From: an uncultured Acetatifactor sp.
GTDB taxonomy: Bacteria; Bacillota; Clostridia; Lachnospirales; Lachnospiraceae
Reading direction: 5' to 3'
Length of the DNA stretch: 64,000 nucleotides
NCBI GenBank assembly: GCA_910586775.1
Contig: CAJUJN010000002.1
Location: 12,561 to 76,560, forward strand
Shown: piece by piece, positions 52,688 through 59,668 of the stretch
How the letters are laid out: each line of letters begins with the position of its first letter
Numbering within the stretch: the first letter of the stretch is position 1
Notes under the pieces: model-generated
What the model was told of the DNA's origin: nothing
The model's input: the letters and a program-made list of their open reading frames with translations, nothing else
Database searches by the model: none
Program-made: the position numbers and the translations under genes

Positions 52688-52804
52688 AAATTGATTTGCT
52701 TCATCTCCCTCATCGTCTGCAGGTACCTGGAGAGGAAGCCGGACAACCGCTGCACCGTCGGCCAGCTCATAGACACGCTGCAGGAAATGAACTTCCAGGC
52801 ATAA
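52688..52804 (+). pseudogene. C-terminal remnant of a transposase (IS1634/IS4-like)
   Basis: About 38 codons (ICFISLIVCRYLERKPDN, then LIDTLQEMNFQA and a stop) resemble the C-terminal end of DDE transposases of the IS1634 group, which typically have LxxLIxRLLEK and a late LxxMNF. The rest of the element is missing. It borders the decayed Rpn gene, marking an old insertion and deletion site. Confidence 0.6.
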
Positions 52805-52846
52805 GATTTCCCTCGATTCCTGTCTTTCGCATTACGATTCTCTCGC

Positions 52847-53842
52847 TTATGATTTCCTCTGCCTGGCCTCTACGATTGCTTTCAAAACACATTGTATCAC
52901 CACAAAAATCAGCGCTGCCACCGGCCATACCATCCCGGCTGTCTTCCAGGAATCCCCGCGAAATCCCCATGCCAGAAATACAGCCACCACCAGGCACCAG
53001 TACGCCCCCGGGAAAAAGGAAGTTTTCCGTTCAACCGCCTTTTTCTCCGCTGTATAATCTCCTTCCTGAAGCAGTTTATCGTAGCTTCCCCTTATGCAGC
53101 CTGCCCACACGAACATAAGGACTGCCACGGAAACCACCGCAAGCAGAATACACACGCCATATATATAGACGATATCCGCCACGGAAAACGCCGCCATCAT
53201 CATCAACGGCACCACTCCCAAAATACAGAGCACGGTCCCGGATGTAATGCACAGATTATAAATTCCTGAAAATTCCTCCTTCTTCTTCGATGCCATTCCT
53301 TTCACACCGTATTGAAGCGTAATGATTTCTTTTTCTATATATTCATACTTTTCCAAACGGTTTTCCGAAAACGCCAACACTGCCACACCGATTGCCACAA
53401 GAATAAGCAAGACCGTTACACCCACGCCCCCTGCCATATCCTCTGTGATTGCCATATTGCCAAACTCACTTATCCCGCTCAGCAAAATCAGCGGGATGGG
53501 TGAAAGGACGCAGAGCGCCGTGGCCAAAGCCCTGGGGATTGCCAGCTTTCTTTCCAGGTCGATAAAGCGCCCCGCTTCTTCCATGGAGACCACCTTCACA
53601 TCCGCTTCCTCATATTCTTCCTCCCGGGGAACCACCTCGGCCTCTTCCTCATCCTTCAGCAGCCAGTCCGTAGTGACGCCAAATATATGGCTCAGCTGGA
53701 TAATTTTATCAATGTCCGGGAGAGACGACGCGCTCTCCCATTTTGAGACGGACTGCCTGGATATGTCCAGCTTCTCCGCCAGTTCTTCCTGGGACCAGCC
53801 CTTCTTTTTCCTCAGTGTCATGATTTTTTCCGATAGCATCAT
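52847..53842 (-). CDS. Membrane-bound XRE family regulator
   Basis: 331 residues. HTH at ~5-62 (LRKKKGWSQEELAEKLDISR; SVSKWESASSLPDIDKII), an acidic linker, then about six membrane helices (ALCVLSPIPLILLSGI; VTVLLILVAIGVAVLAF; LCITSGTVLCILGVVPLMMM; IYGVCILLAVVSVAVLMFV; CLVVAVFLAWGF; PVAALIFVVIQCVL). Such proteins are frequent in Lachnospiraceae and may sense membrane state. A palindrome at 53937-53952 upstream may be its operator. The first two codons are both ATG; the second could serve equally. Confidence 0.88.
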   Translation of the reverse strand: MMLSEKIMTLRKKKGWSQEELAEKLDISRQSVSKWESASSLPDIDKIIQLSHIFGVTTDWLLKDEEEAEVVPREEEYEEADVKVVSMEEAGRFIDLERKLAIPRALATALCVLSPIPLILLSGISEFGNMAITEDMAGGVGVTVLLILVAIGVAVLAFSENRLEKYEYIEKEIITLQYGVKGMASKKKEEFSGIYNLCITSGTVLCILGVVPLMMMAAFSVADIVYIYGVCILLAVVSVAVLMFVWAGCIRGSYDKLLQEGDYTAEKKAVERKTSFFPGAYWCLVVAVFLAWGFRGDSWKTAGMVWPVAALIFVVIQCVLKAIVEARQRKS

Positions 53843-53936
53843 ATCTTTTCCCTGCCGCCCTTATTTCATTTCACTTCCCATCATGCCGGATGGTTTCACA
53901 GGCACGGCTTGCCCTTTCTGCGCTTCTGCGCCTTTT

Positions 53937-53971
53937 ATGACATAATTGTCATGTACTATGACACACACGTC
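53937..53971 (-). promoter_or_regulatory. Possible operator of the membrane XRE regulator
   Basis: ATGACA-TAAT-TGTCAT (53937-53952) is a perfect-arm palindrome, followed by a second, weaker TGAC-CACACA-GTCA site (53959-53972). It is ~95 bases before the XRE start and could be an autoregulatory site; no firm promoter is seen. Confidence 0.4.
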
Positions 53972-54105
53972 ACAATGCAATACCCGCATTACCATGTCTT
54001 CTGTCGGAAACGAAAAAATTGCTTCCGATAAGGCATCTTGTAATGTTCCGCTCAGTCCGCTGGCTTGCAACGCCATGTCATTTCACATGCTAATCATAAC
54101 AGAAA

Positions 54106-54152
54106 TGCCGGTTGACAACCAGCAAGTGCGCTTGGAAATTTGTCAACCGGCA
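54106..54152. repeat. 12-bp perfect inverted repeat
   Basis: TGCCGGTTGACA (54106-54117) pairs with TGTCAACCGGCA (54141-54152); the 23-base loop can pair again (CCAGC/GCTTGG). It has no T-run, so it is not a classic terminator. It may be an RNA stability structure or a protein site. Confidence 0.6.
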
Positions 54153-54223
54153 GTTGCAGGTTCTTTTTTGGAAGAGCAGGAAATCTCCCACAGCACCTCA
54201 GACATATCAGGCAGGTTCGCATG

Positions 54224-55798
54224 CTATACCAGCATAAACTCCCCCTCTACATAAAACACACCGTCTGCAAAAGGTTGGCCTTCCGGCCTCTCCAGTCTCC
54301 CCCGGCGTATCAGCTCCTCCGCCACATGCCCGATCAGTTCTCCGCAATAGACAGATATCCACTGATTAATCTGCCCATGAAGGCGCGTGGGCACAAAGCT
54401 TTCAAAGCTTTTCCTCACGGAAAGAATCCAGTCACAGAGCATGGCATCCAGCTTCTCATCCTCCGCTTTGTACGGGGCACAGAACTCATCAAACTGCTTC
54501 CGGGTAAAGCAGGCAAAATTCAGCACATACCCTCCGTCCGCTTTCCTGACCAGGTGATTTTGCACCAGCCGCGCCATATCCTCTTCGGCAATCAGTCCCT
54601 CCGGTACGGTGCCGCCCGGACATTTCTGCGGGATTCCCTGTTCTGCAAGCCATGCGGTCCCGCCGCTGCGGTACACCCGGCGGTCATAAAAGCGATTGAC
54701 CCAGTAAAAATACATATGTCCTTCTCCGGTGCCATTGACATTGCAGCCGGTACTGTACTTTCCCGGCTCCTCATTTGCATCCCCGGACTCCGTAACGATA
54801 AACCACCCATGCCCGCCGTCCTTTCTGGGTGGAAAGTTTCCGCTGGAAAGATGCAGACGATGATTCTTCAACGCTTCCAGCTTCTGTCTGATCAGATAAG
54901 GAATCAGAATATACCCCAGCCTCTCCATACCGAAATCACATCCGTAAAAACCGATTTCCCCAAGATCCCTCTCCTGCCAGAGCAGTCTCTCATAGTGATC
55001 GGCAATGGCCCTCACCATCGGCTCCTGCACTGCCTCGGTATCGGCACGGTCCTTCAGCCGGAAAACAATGAAATCTGTCGCATATTTATTTCCGTTTTTC
55101 CGAATAGCATCTCCATATTCAAGTTCCGGGAGCACGTCCTCAATATAAATCGTGGGAATTCCCGTACACATGCTGATTTCTTCCACTGTCAGCGGCTTCT
55201 CATAAGCTGCCTTGCAGATGGCCCTGGCAATCTGGCTGTGCAGATACCGATGGGAATCCATCGAGCCGTTGCACCCGTACGTATTCCAGTTAATCCTCTG
55301 ATACACTTTATCCATTTGCTCTGTCCCTATCCTTTCCCGAATTCTGCTGCGCCCTACGTTCAGGCGCCATTTGATTGTGGTTTCCGGCAGGGCATATTTC
55401 TGTGCCAGCTGTTTTACCGACATTTCCCCGATATAATAATCCACAAAAATATCCCTGTACTCAGAAGAAAGGGTATGGAGGCAGCGGAATACCGGCTCAT
55501 ATTCCTCTTCCACGGACGGCTCTTCCACCTGCAGGCATTCCTCCGCAACCTCGTACAGCTCCTGTCCGGAGAGAATGGACTGCCGCTTATTCCTGGCGTT
55601 GATAAATCGGGCATAGCGGTTGTGCGCAATCCGCCACACCCAGGCTTCCAGCGATTCAATCTGGTATTTTCCGATGCCGTCCAGTATATGCAGCAAAATC
55701 TCTCCCGCCAGATCCTCGGCGTCATGCCAGTTGTCCAGGCGATGGTGGCAGAACCGGAAAACCGGTTCTATATAGCGAATAACGCCCTTCTCGTCCAT
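54224..55798 (-). CDS. ECF-type sigma factor with long C-terminal extension
   Basis: 524 residues from ATG 55798, which has GGGAG eight bases upstream; a TTG 28 codons earlier is less likely. Sigma region 2 (~10-75: DNWHDAEDLAGEILLHIL; AWVWRIAHNRYARFINARNK) and region 4 (~120-170: SEYRDIFVDYYIGEMSVKQL; YALPETTIKWRLNVGRSRI) are clear. The remaining ~350 residues are unrecognised: a winged-helix-like piece (KPLTVEEISMCTGIPTIYIE), GCDFGMERLGYILIPYLIRQ, and an aromatic-rich part (GEGHMYFYWVNRFYDRRVYR). No anti-sigma gene is adjacent, so the extension may replace it in control, as in ECF groups with C-terminal sensor domains. Confidence 0.85.
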   Translation of the reverse strand: MDEKGVIRYIEPVFRFCHHRLDNWHDAEDLAGEILLHILDGIGKYQIESLEAWVWRIAHNRYARFINARNKRQSILSGQELYEVAEECLQVEEPSVEEEYEPVFRCLHTLSSEYRDIFVDYYIGEMSVKQLAQKYALPETTIKWRLNVGRSRIRERIGTEQMDKVYQRINWNTYGCNGSMDSHRYLHSQIARAICKAAYEKPLTVEEISMCTGIPTIYIEDVLPELEYGDAIRKNGNKYATDFIVFRLKDRADTEAVQEPMVRAIADHYERLLWQERDLGEIGFYGCDFGMERLGYILIPYLIRQKLEALKNHRLHLSSGNFPPRKDGGHGWFIVTESGDANEEPGKYSTGCNVNGTGEGHMYFYWVNRFYDRRVYRSGGTAWLAEQGIPQKCPGGTVPEGLIAEEDMARLVQNHLVRKADGGYVLNFACFTRKQFDEFCAPYKAEDEKLDAMLCDWILSVRKSFESFVPTRLHGQINQWISVYCGELIGHVAEELIRRGRLERPEGQPFADGVFYVEGEFMLV

Positions 55799-56091
55799 AC
55801 ACTTTTCTCCCGTCTCATATAACCGCCGTAATAAATCCCCGCTTTGTTCACAAGCCGTAAGCGAGCAATTTATTTCCGGCAAATACGCTTTTTATACTTC
55901 CAACTATAATACCGCAATCATGATTACACTATGAAAGTGCCCGCAAATTTAATATGGATAGGTGAATCTTTTCATTGTTTTACGTTACTTTTTTTCGAAA
56001 AATAGCAAATGCTTGTTTTCAGAAGCTGAATAGAATGATATAATAGATTTGTTACCGCCCCGATACTGGTAACAGGAAGGGGGAGTTGAAT
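55799..56091 (+). other. Divergent region between sigma factor and toxin 2
   Basis: Apart from an alternative upstream start for the sigma factor, it holds the toxin 2 promoter (56016-56044) and leader. Confidence 0.45.
56016..56044 (+). promoter_or_regulatory. Promoter of toxin 2 mRNA
   Basis: TTTTCA (56016-56021), 17 bases, TATAAT (56039-56044). The predicted start is near 56051, exactly at the GTTACCGC that pairs with the 3' UTR. Confidence 0.6.
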
Positions 56092-56181
56092 ATGGAAATG
56101 CTGATAGCTTTTCTTATTGCTGTCGTGGCAGGAGTGGTTACCCACATAATCTGCAAATGGCTGGACGGCAAACAAAAATAG
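56092..56181 (+). CDS. Type I toxin-like membrane peptide 2 (29 aa)
   Basis: 29 residues: MEMLIAFLIAVVAGVVTHII, then CKWLDGKQK: a hydrophobic helix with a charged tail. AGGGGGAG lies six bases before the ATG. This is a widespread Lachnospiraceae small-peptide type, similar in build to Fst/TxpA toxins. The mRNA 5' end GTTACCGC (56051-56058) is complementary to GCGGTAAC (56181-56188) right at the stop codon, and also to a nearby GGTAAC (56068-56073), giving two exclusive structures. A convergent antisense RNA is predicted (56227-56299). Confidence 0.75.
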   Translation: MEMLIAFLIAVVAGVVTHIICKWLDGKQK

Positions 56182-56226
56182 CGGTAACTGGCCTGGTTTC
56201 GCCCAACCCTAAAGGGCAATAGCACT

Positions 56227-56299
56227 AAAAAGCCAGAGAGCAGCACCTCTCTGGCTTTTCATTTGGGTTGAACTGGAAATGCTGTTTTTCTGTTCGCCG
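56227..56299 (-). ncRNA. Antisense antitoxin RNA 2 (predicted)
   Basis: About 73 nt from the promoter at 56306-56334 to the hairpin at 56228-56259. It overlaps the 3' part of the toxin mRNA in antisense, as RatA does with txpA. Confidence 0.62.
56228..56259. terminator. Bidirectional terminator of toxin 2 and its antitoxin
   Basis: Perfect 13-bp stem AAAAGCCAGAGAG (56228-56240) / CTCTCTGGCTTTT (56247-56259) with a six-base loop; T-runs result on both strands. Confidence 0.92.
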
Positions 56300-56305
56300 G
56301 TGTTT

Positions 56306-56334
56306 ATTGTAACATATAAATCCGACAATTTCAA
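56306..56334 (-). promoter_or_regulatory. Promoter of antitoxin RNA 2
   Basis: Minus strand TTGAAA (56334-56329), 17 bases, TACAAT (56311-56306); the strongest promoter of this locus, as expected for an antitoxin. Confidence 0.8.
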
Positions 56335-56411
56335 GTATAACCAAACTTTTTTAAAATAAACTTTTTTAAATAAACCTTACAGACCTTTTAGAATAAACCA
56401 TATCTCTGTCA

Positions 56412-58694
56412 TCAAATATGCAAATCAATGTCCTCGCAGCCAAACCTCCGCACCACAATCCGCTCATAGGGCTTCTCATACCCGGCATGGACGATTTCTC
56501 CGGCTACCGTGCCGTCCTCCTGAACCGTAAAGCGGTACTGATGATACTTCCCGTCCCTGTAGGCAAAGTCCGCCCCGTTGTCCAGATAGTGCTCGCTGCT
56601 TCCCTCCCCTGGATAAACCTCCAGAATCAATGTATCCAGCGGCTTCTCTCCCACATAGGACTGCGGTTCCATGGTCGGGATGATACTTCCGGCCTTCACA
56701 TAAACAGGACAGGTATCCAACGGCGCTTCCCGCATGATCCAGGCAGGCCCGGTAACCTTCTCTCCGTTCCAGTAATCATACCATACCCCTTCCGGCAGGT
56801 ACACCATGCGCCGCTTCATGCCCTGAGACACCACCGGCGCCGCCAGGATCCGGCTGCCCAGCATGAACTCGTCATTGCACTGTCTGGCATTCTTGTCCTT
56901 CTCATAATGGAAAACCAACGGGCGCATAACCGGCGCTCCTGTCTTCTCCTCTTCGTAAAACAGATCGTAAAAATACGGAATCCAGTGATAGCGCAGCTTT
57001 ACATACTTCCGGTAGATGTCCGTGATCTCAGTTCCGAACTGCCACGGCTCCTGCCTCCTGGTTCCCAGCGCCGCATGATTGCGGAACAGCGGTGAGAAGC
57101 AGCCCACCTGTATCCACCGCGCCAGAAGCTCCGGCGTGGTATCCGAGCCGAAGCCTCCGATATCAGTGCCTACAAAAGGCATGCCGGACAGCCCCAGATT
57201 GCAAAGCTGGGGAATCGCCATCTGCAGATGCGCCCAGAGGCTGTGATTGTCCCCGGTCCAGGCAGTGGCGTATTTCTGCGTCCCCGCATAACATGCCCTG
57301 GTAATGACAAAGGGCCTGCGTCCGTCCAGCTTTTTCAGGCCTTCATAGGTGGCCTTTGCCATGTAATGCCCATAGACATTGTGCATTTCCGCATGGGTGG
57401 ACTGACGGTCTTCATCCGTGAATACCACATCCTCCGGCAGCGGCCCCCGGAAACTGGCCGGCTCGTTCATATCGTTCCAGATGCCCCTGACGCCTCTGTC
57501 CAGGAGAAACTGCTGCTTATCGCCCCACCACTGCCTTACCGCCGGATTGCCGAAATCCGGAAATGCCGCATCCCCGGGCCAGACAGCGTTAATATAGGTC
57601 TCGCCCTCAGGCGTCTTGGCAAAGAAGCCGTTCTCCACACCCTCTTCATATACGTAATAGCCTTCTTCCTTCTTCACGCCCGGGTCATTGATGGTCACTA
57701 CCTTGAATCCCTTTTCCGCCAGCTGCCGCAGGAAAGCGTCCGGGTCATTGCGGTAGCGCTCCTGATTCCAGGTAAATACCTTGTAATCCTGCATGTAGTC
57801 AATGTCGAAATGGATCACATCGCAGGGAATGTCGTTTTCACGCATGCCGGACGCGATCTCCTCCACATCCTCAAGGGTCATATAGCCCCACCTGGACTGA
57901 TGGTAGCCAAGCGTCCATCTCTGGGGCAGCGGACACCTTCCGGTCAGGTAAGTGTACCCTTCCAGCACCTCCGCCATGGAGCCGCCGGCGATATAGTAAT
58001 AATCCAGCTTCCCGCCCTCGGCGCCGAACCAGTAGTATTCCTCCGATTCCTGTCCCATATTGAAATAACTCTTATAGGTATTGTCCATAAAAATACCGTA
58101 TACATGGCTGTCCGTCAGAGTAATGAAAAAAGGGATGGACTTGTATAAAGCCTTAAAATTGTCCATCTGGGGATCCGGATTGTCCGTGTTCCACATTTCG
58201 TAATCATAATGACGTTTATCCATAAATCCGGTTTTGTCGCCCAGACCGTAAAAATGGGAGGACCGATCCATTTTTTTCACCACGTCAAAGGCGCACTCCC
58301 GCCTTCCCGTCAGAGAAGACTGATGCCCTTCCTCTTCCAGGAGCCTTAAAAATTCGTCGCTGACTCTCTGCAGCTGTCTGCGCTCCCCGCGAAAGTCCGC
58401 GCAGGTTTCCGCCCCGTATTTATCAAAAAAATCCACATAAAAGCCGTCGCTGACTCTCACGGACACTTCCCCTGTCTGAATCCACAGCCCGTCTTCTTTT
58501 TTCTCCGTGCGGATGTCCACCGGAACGGACTTCTCTCCCTCAATTGCCTTGGAGGGAATGCGTTCTTCCGGCTTTCCCTGGTATACATTGATGATGGCAG
58601 GCGTCAATACTTCCACCTGCGCTTCGCCGCCCTGGAACTCCAGGACAGCCGTCTGGTTTTTGATTTCATAATTGATGAGATTTCCTAACCGCAT
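56412..58694 (-). CDS. GH31 alpha-glucosidase
   Basis: 760 residues. Catalytic nucleophile Asp in GIWNDMNEPA (~403), acid/base region GMPFVGTDIGGFG (~508), substrate-binding HFDIDYMQDYKVFTWN and GYHQSRWGY. N-terminal beta-sandwich ~1-150, barrel ~240-610, C-terminal beta domains. No signal peptide, so it is cytoplasmic and acts on imported malto- or isomalto-oligosaccharides. It is 82 bases after the HAD gene. Specificity (alpha-1,4, alpha-1,6 or xyloside) cannot be told with certainty; the WNDMNEP form fits alpha-glucosidases. Confidence 0.93.
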   Translation of the reverse strand: MRLGNLINYEIKNQTAVLEFQGGEAQVEVLTPAIINVYQGKPEERIPSKAIEGEKSVPVDIRTEKKEDGLWIQTGEVSVRVSDGFYVDFFDKYGAETCADFRGERRQLQRVSDEFLRLLEEEGHQSSLTGRRECAFDVVKKMDRSSHFYGLGDKTGFMDKRHYDYEMWNTDNPDPQMDNFKALYKSIPFFITLTDSHVYGIFMDNTYKSYFNMGQESEEYYWFGAEGGKLDYYYIAGGSMAEVLEGYTYLTGRCPLPQRWTLGYHQSRWGYMTLEDVEEIASGMRENDIPCDVIHFDIDYMQDYKVFTWNQERYRNDPDAFLRQLAEKGFKVVTINDPGVKKEEGYYVYEEGVENGFFAKTPEGETYINAVWPGDAAFPDFGNPAVRQWWGDKQQFLLDRGVRGIWNDMNEPASFRGPLPEDVVFTDEDRQSTHAEMHNVYGHYMAKATYEGLKKLDGRRPFVITRACYAGTQKYATAWTGDNHSLWAHLQMAIPQLCNLGLSGMPFVGTDIGGFGSDTTPELLARWIQVGCFSPLFRNHAALGTRRQEPWQFGTEITDIYRKYVKLRYHWIPYFYDLFYEEEKTGAPVMRPLVFHYEKDKNARQCNDEFMLGSRILAAPVVSQGMKRRMVYLPEGVWYDYWNGEKVTGPAWIMREAPLDTCPVYVKAGSIIPTMEPQSYVGEKPLDTLILEVYPGEGSSEHYLDNGADFAYRDGKYHQYRFTVQEDGTVAGEIVHAGYEKPYERIVVRRFGCEDIDLHI

Positions 58695-58776
58695 AATTTA
58701 TTCTCCCAATTTATACACGTCAATGAAACTTGCAGCAAACTACAACGAAACTCTGGCTAACGCTCCGTCCGCGCCC

Positions 58777-59490
58777 CTACTTCAGGACAAGCCCTCGTAT
58801 CCTACGGAAATCGCCGTCCATGACACGATAAGTAGGCTCCACCCTGCCGTATTCCTCCGGGGAAATCGCAGTGTGGATATACAGCGAGTCCATCCCCGCC
58901 TGCTTCGCCCCGGCAATATCCGCGCTCTCGTCATTGCCGATCATGATGCTCTCCGACGGCTTCAAACCGTACTGTTTCAGCAATTTTTCAAAGAATGCCG
59001 GTGACGGCTTCTTACATCTCTGTTCCGATGAGATAAAAATAGCGTCAAAATAAGGGGTAAGCCCCAGCATCTCTATCTCCGGCCTGGTGAAATCCGTCTG
59101 AGCATTGGAAAGTAAAAAAACACGCTTTCCACGTAATTTTAATTCCTCCAACAGTTCCCTGACTCCGTCGTATACCCGCAGAAATTCCCTGGACAGCGCC
59201 CGGAATGTCACTGCCGTCATCTTTGCCTGTACCGCGTCGCAGGGAATCTTTTTTTCCTCATAAAGAAGCGCAAACACCTTCGTCAGATCCGGCTCCGCAT
59301 CCTCCGTACCGATCCGCTCACATTCCTGCATCTCCAGAACCCGGAACATATGCTTTAACTCCTCCGGCTCGTAAGAGGCTCCCAGAGCGGAATAAATTTC
59401 ACTCATTTTCTTCCATAAATATGGATTTTCCTCGTCTGTGCGGATATCCGCCAATGTTCCGTAAAAATCGAAGACATAATTGTGATACAT
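58777..59490 (-). CDS. HAD superfamily phosphatase (YjjG-like)
   Basis: 237 residues from ATG 59490, with AGGGGAA just upstream. Motif I is VFDFYGTLAD, where Tyr-Gly replaces the usual Asp-Gly: the second Asp of the DxD catalytic pair is Tyr. Motif II is LLSNAQT, motif III KKPSPAFF, motif IV IGNDESADIAGA. A C1-type helical cap (residues ~18-90) is present. DxY variants of the HAD are known in the YjjG/pyrophosphatase groups. It lies in the alpha-glucan operon and may clean up a sugar phosphate or nucleotide. The promoter is at 59603-59631. Confidence 0.88.
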   Translation of the reverse strand: MYHNYVFDFYGTLADIRTDEENPYLWKKMSEIYSALGASYEPEELKHMFRVLEMQECERIGTEDAEPDLTKVFALLYEEKKIPCDAVQAKMTAVTFRALSREFLRVYDGVRELLEELKLRGKRVFLLSNAQTDFTRPEIEMLGLTPYFDAIFISSEQRCKKPSPAFFEKLLKQYGLKPSESIMIGNDESADIAGAKQAGMDSLYIHTAISPEEYGRVEPTYRVMDGDFRRIRGLVLK

Positions 59491-59602
59491 TTCCCCTGTT
59501 CCCTTTCCGGACCGACTCAAAGCTGTCTCTTGCAGGCCCCGAGGCTCCGCATATTGCCCAACATTAATTTATACTCACGCTCAAGAAACATTTACCAGCT
59601 AT

Positions 59603-59631
59603 AATATATAACGAGTGGATCGCTTCTGCAA
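59603..59631 (-). promoter_or_regulatory. Sigma-A promoter of the HAD-GH31 pair
   Basis: Minus strand TTGCAG (59631-59626), 17 bases, TATATT (59608-59603). It allows these two genes to be made apart from the debranching enzyme. Confidence 0.65.
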
Positions 59632-59668
59632 AGTCAGGGGCCTGCCGCCTACCTCTATCCATCCTCTT

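Larger units (their letters stand above)
53843..54223. other. 381-base region with operator-like palindromes and a long inverted repeat
   Basis: No gene. It holds the palindromes at 53937-53971 and a 12-bp perfect inverted repeat at 54106-54152, described separately. The region lies between the start of the XRE gene and the end of the sigma factor gene, both on the minus strand. Confidence 0.5.

Noticed and set aside
54106..54152. Terminator of the sigma factor gene
   Set aside because: The stem is strong, but neither strand has a T-run after it. Kept as an inverted repeat only.
54140..55822. 560-codon plus-strand frame antisense to the sigma factor gene
   Set aside because: No domain, no ribosome site, and a composition with many His/Pro/Arg typical of an antisense shadow. 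The minus-strand gene has clear sigma regions.
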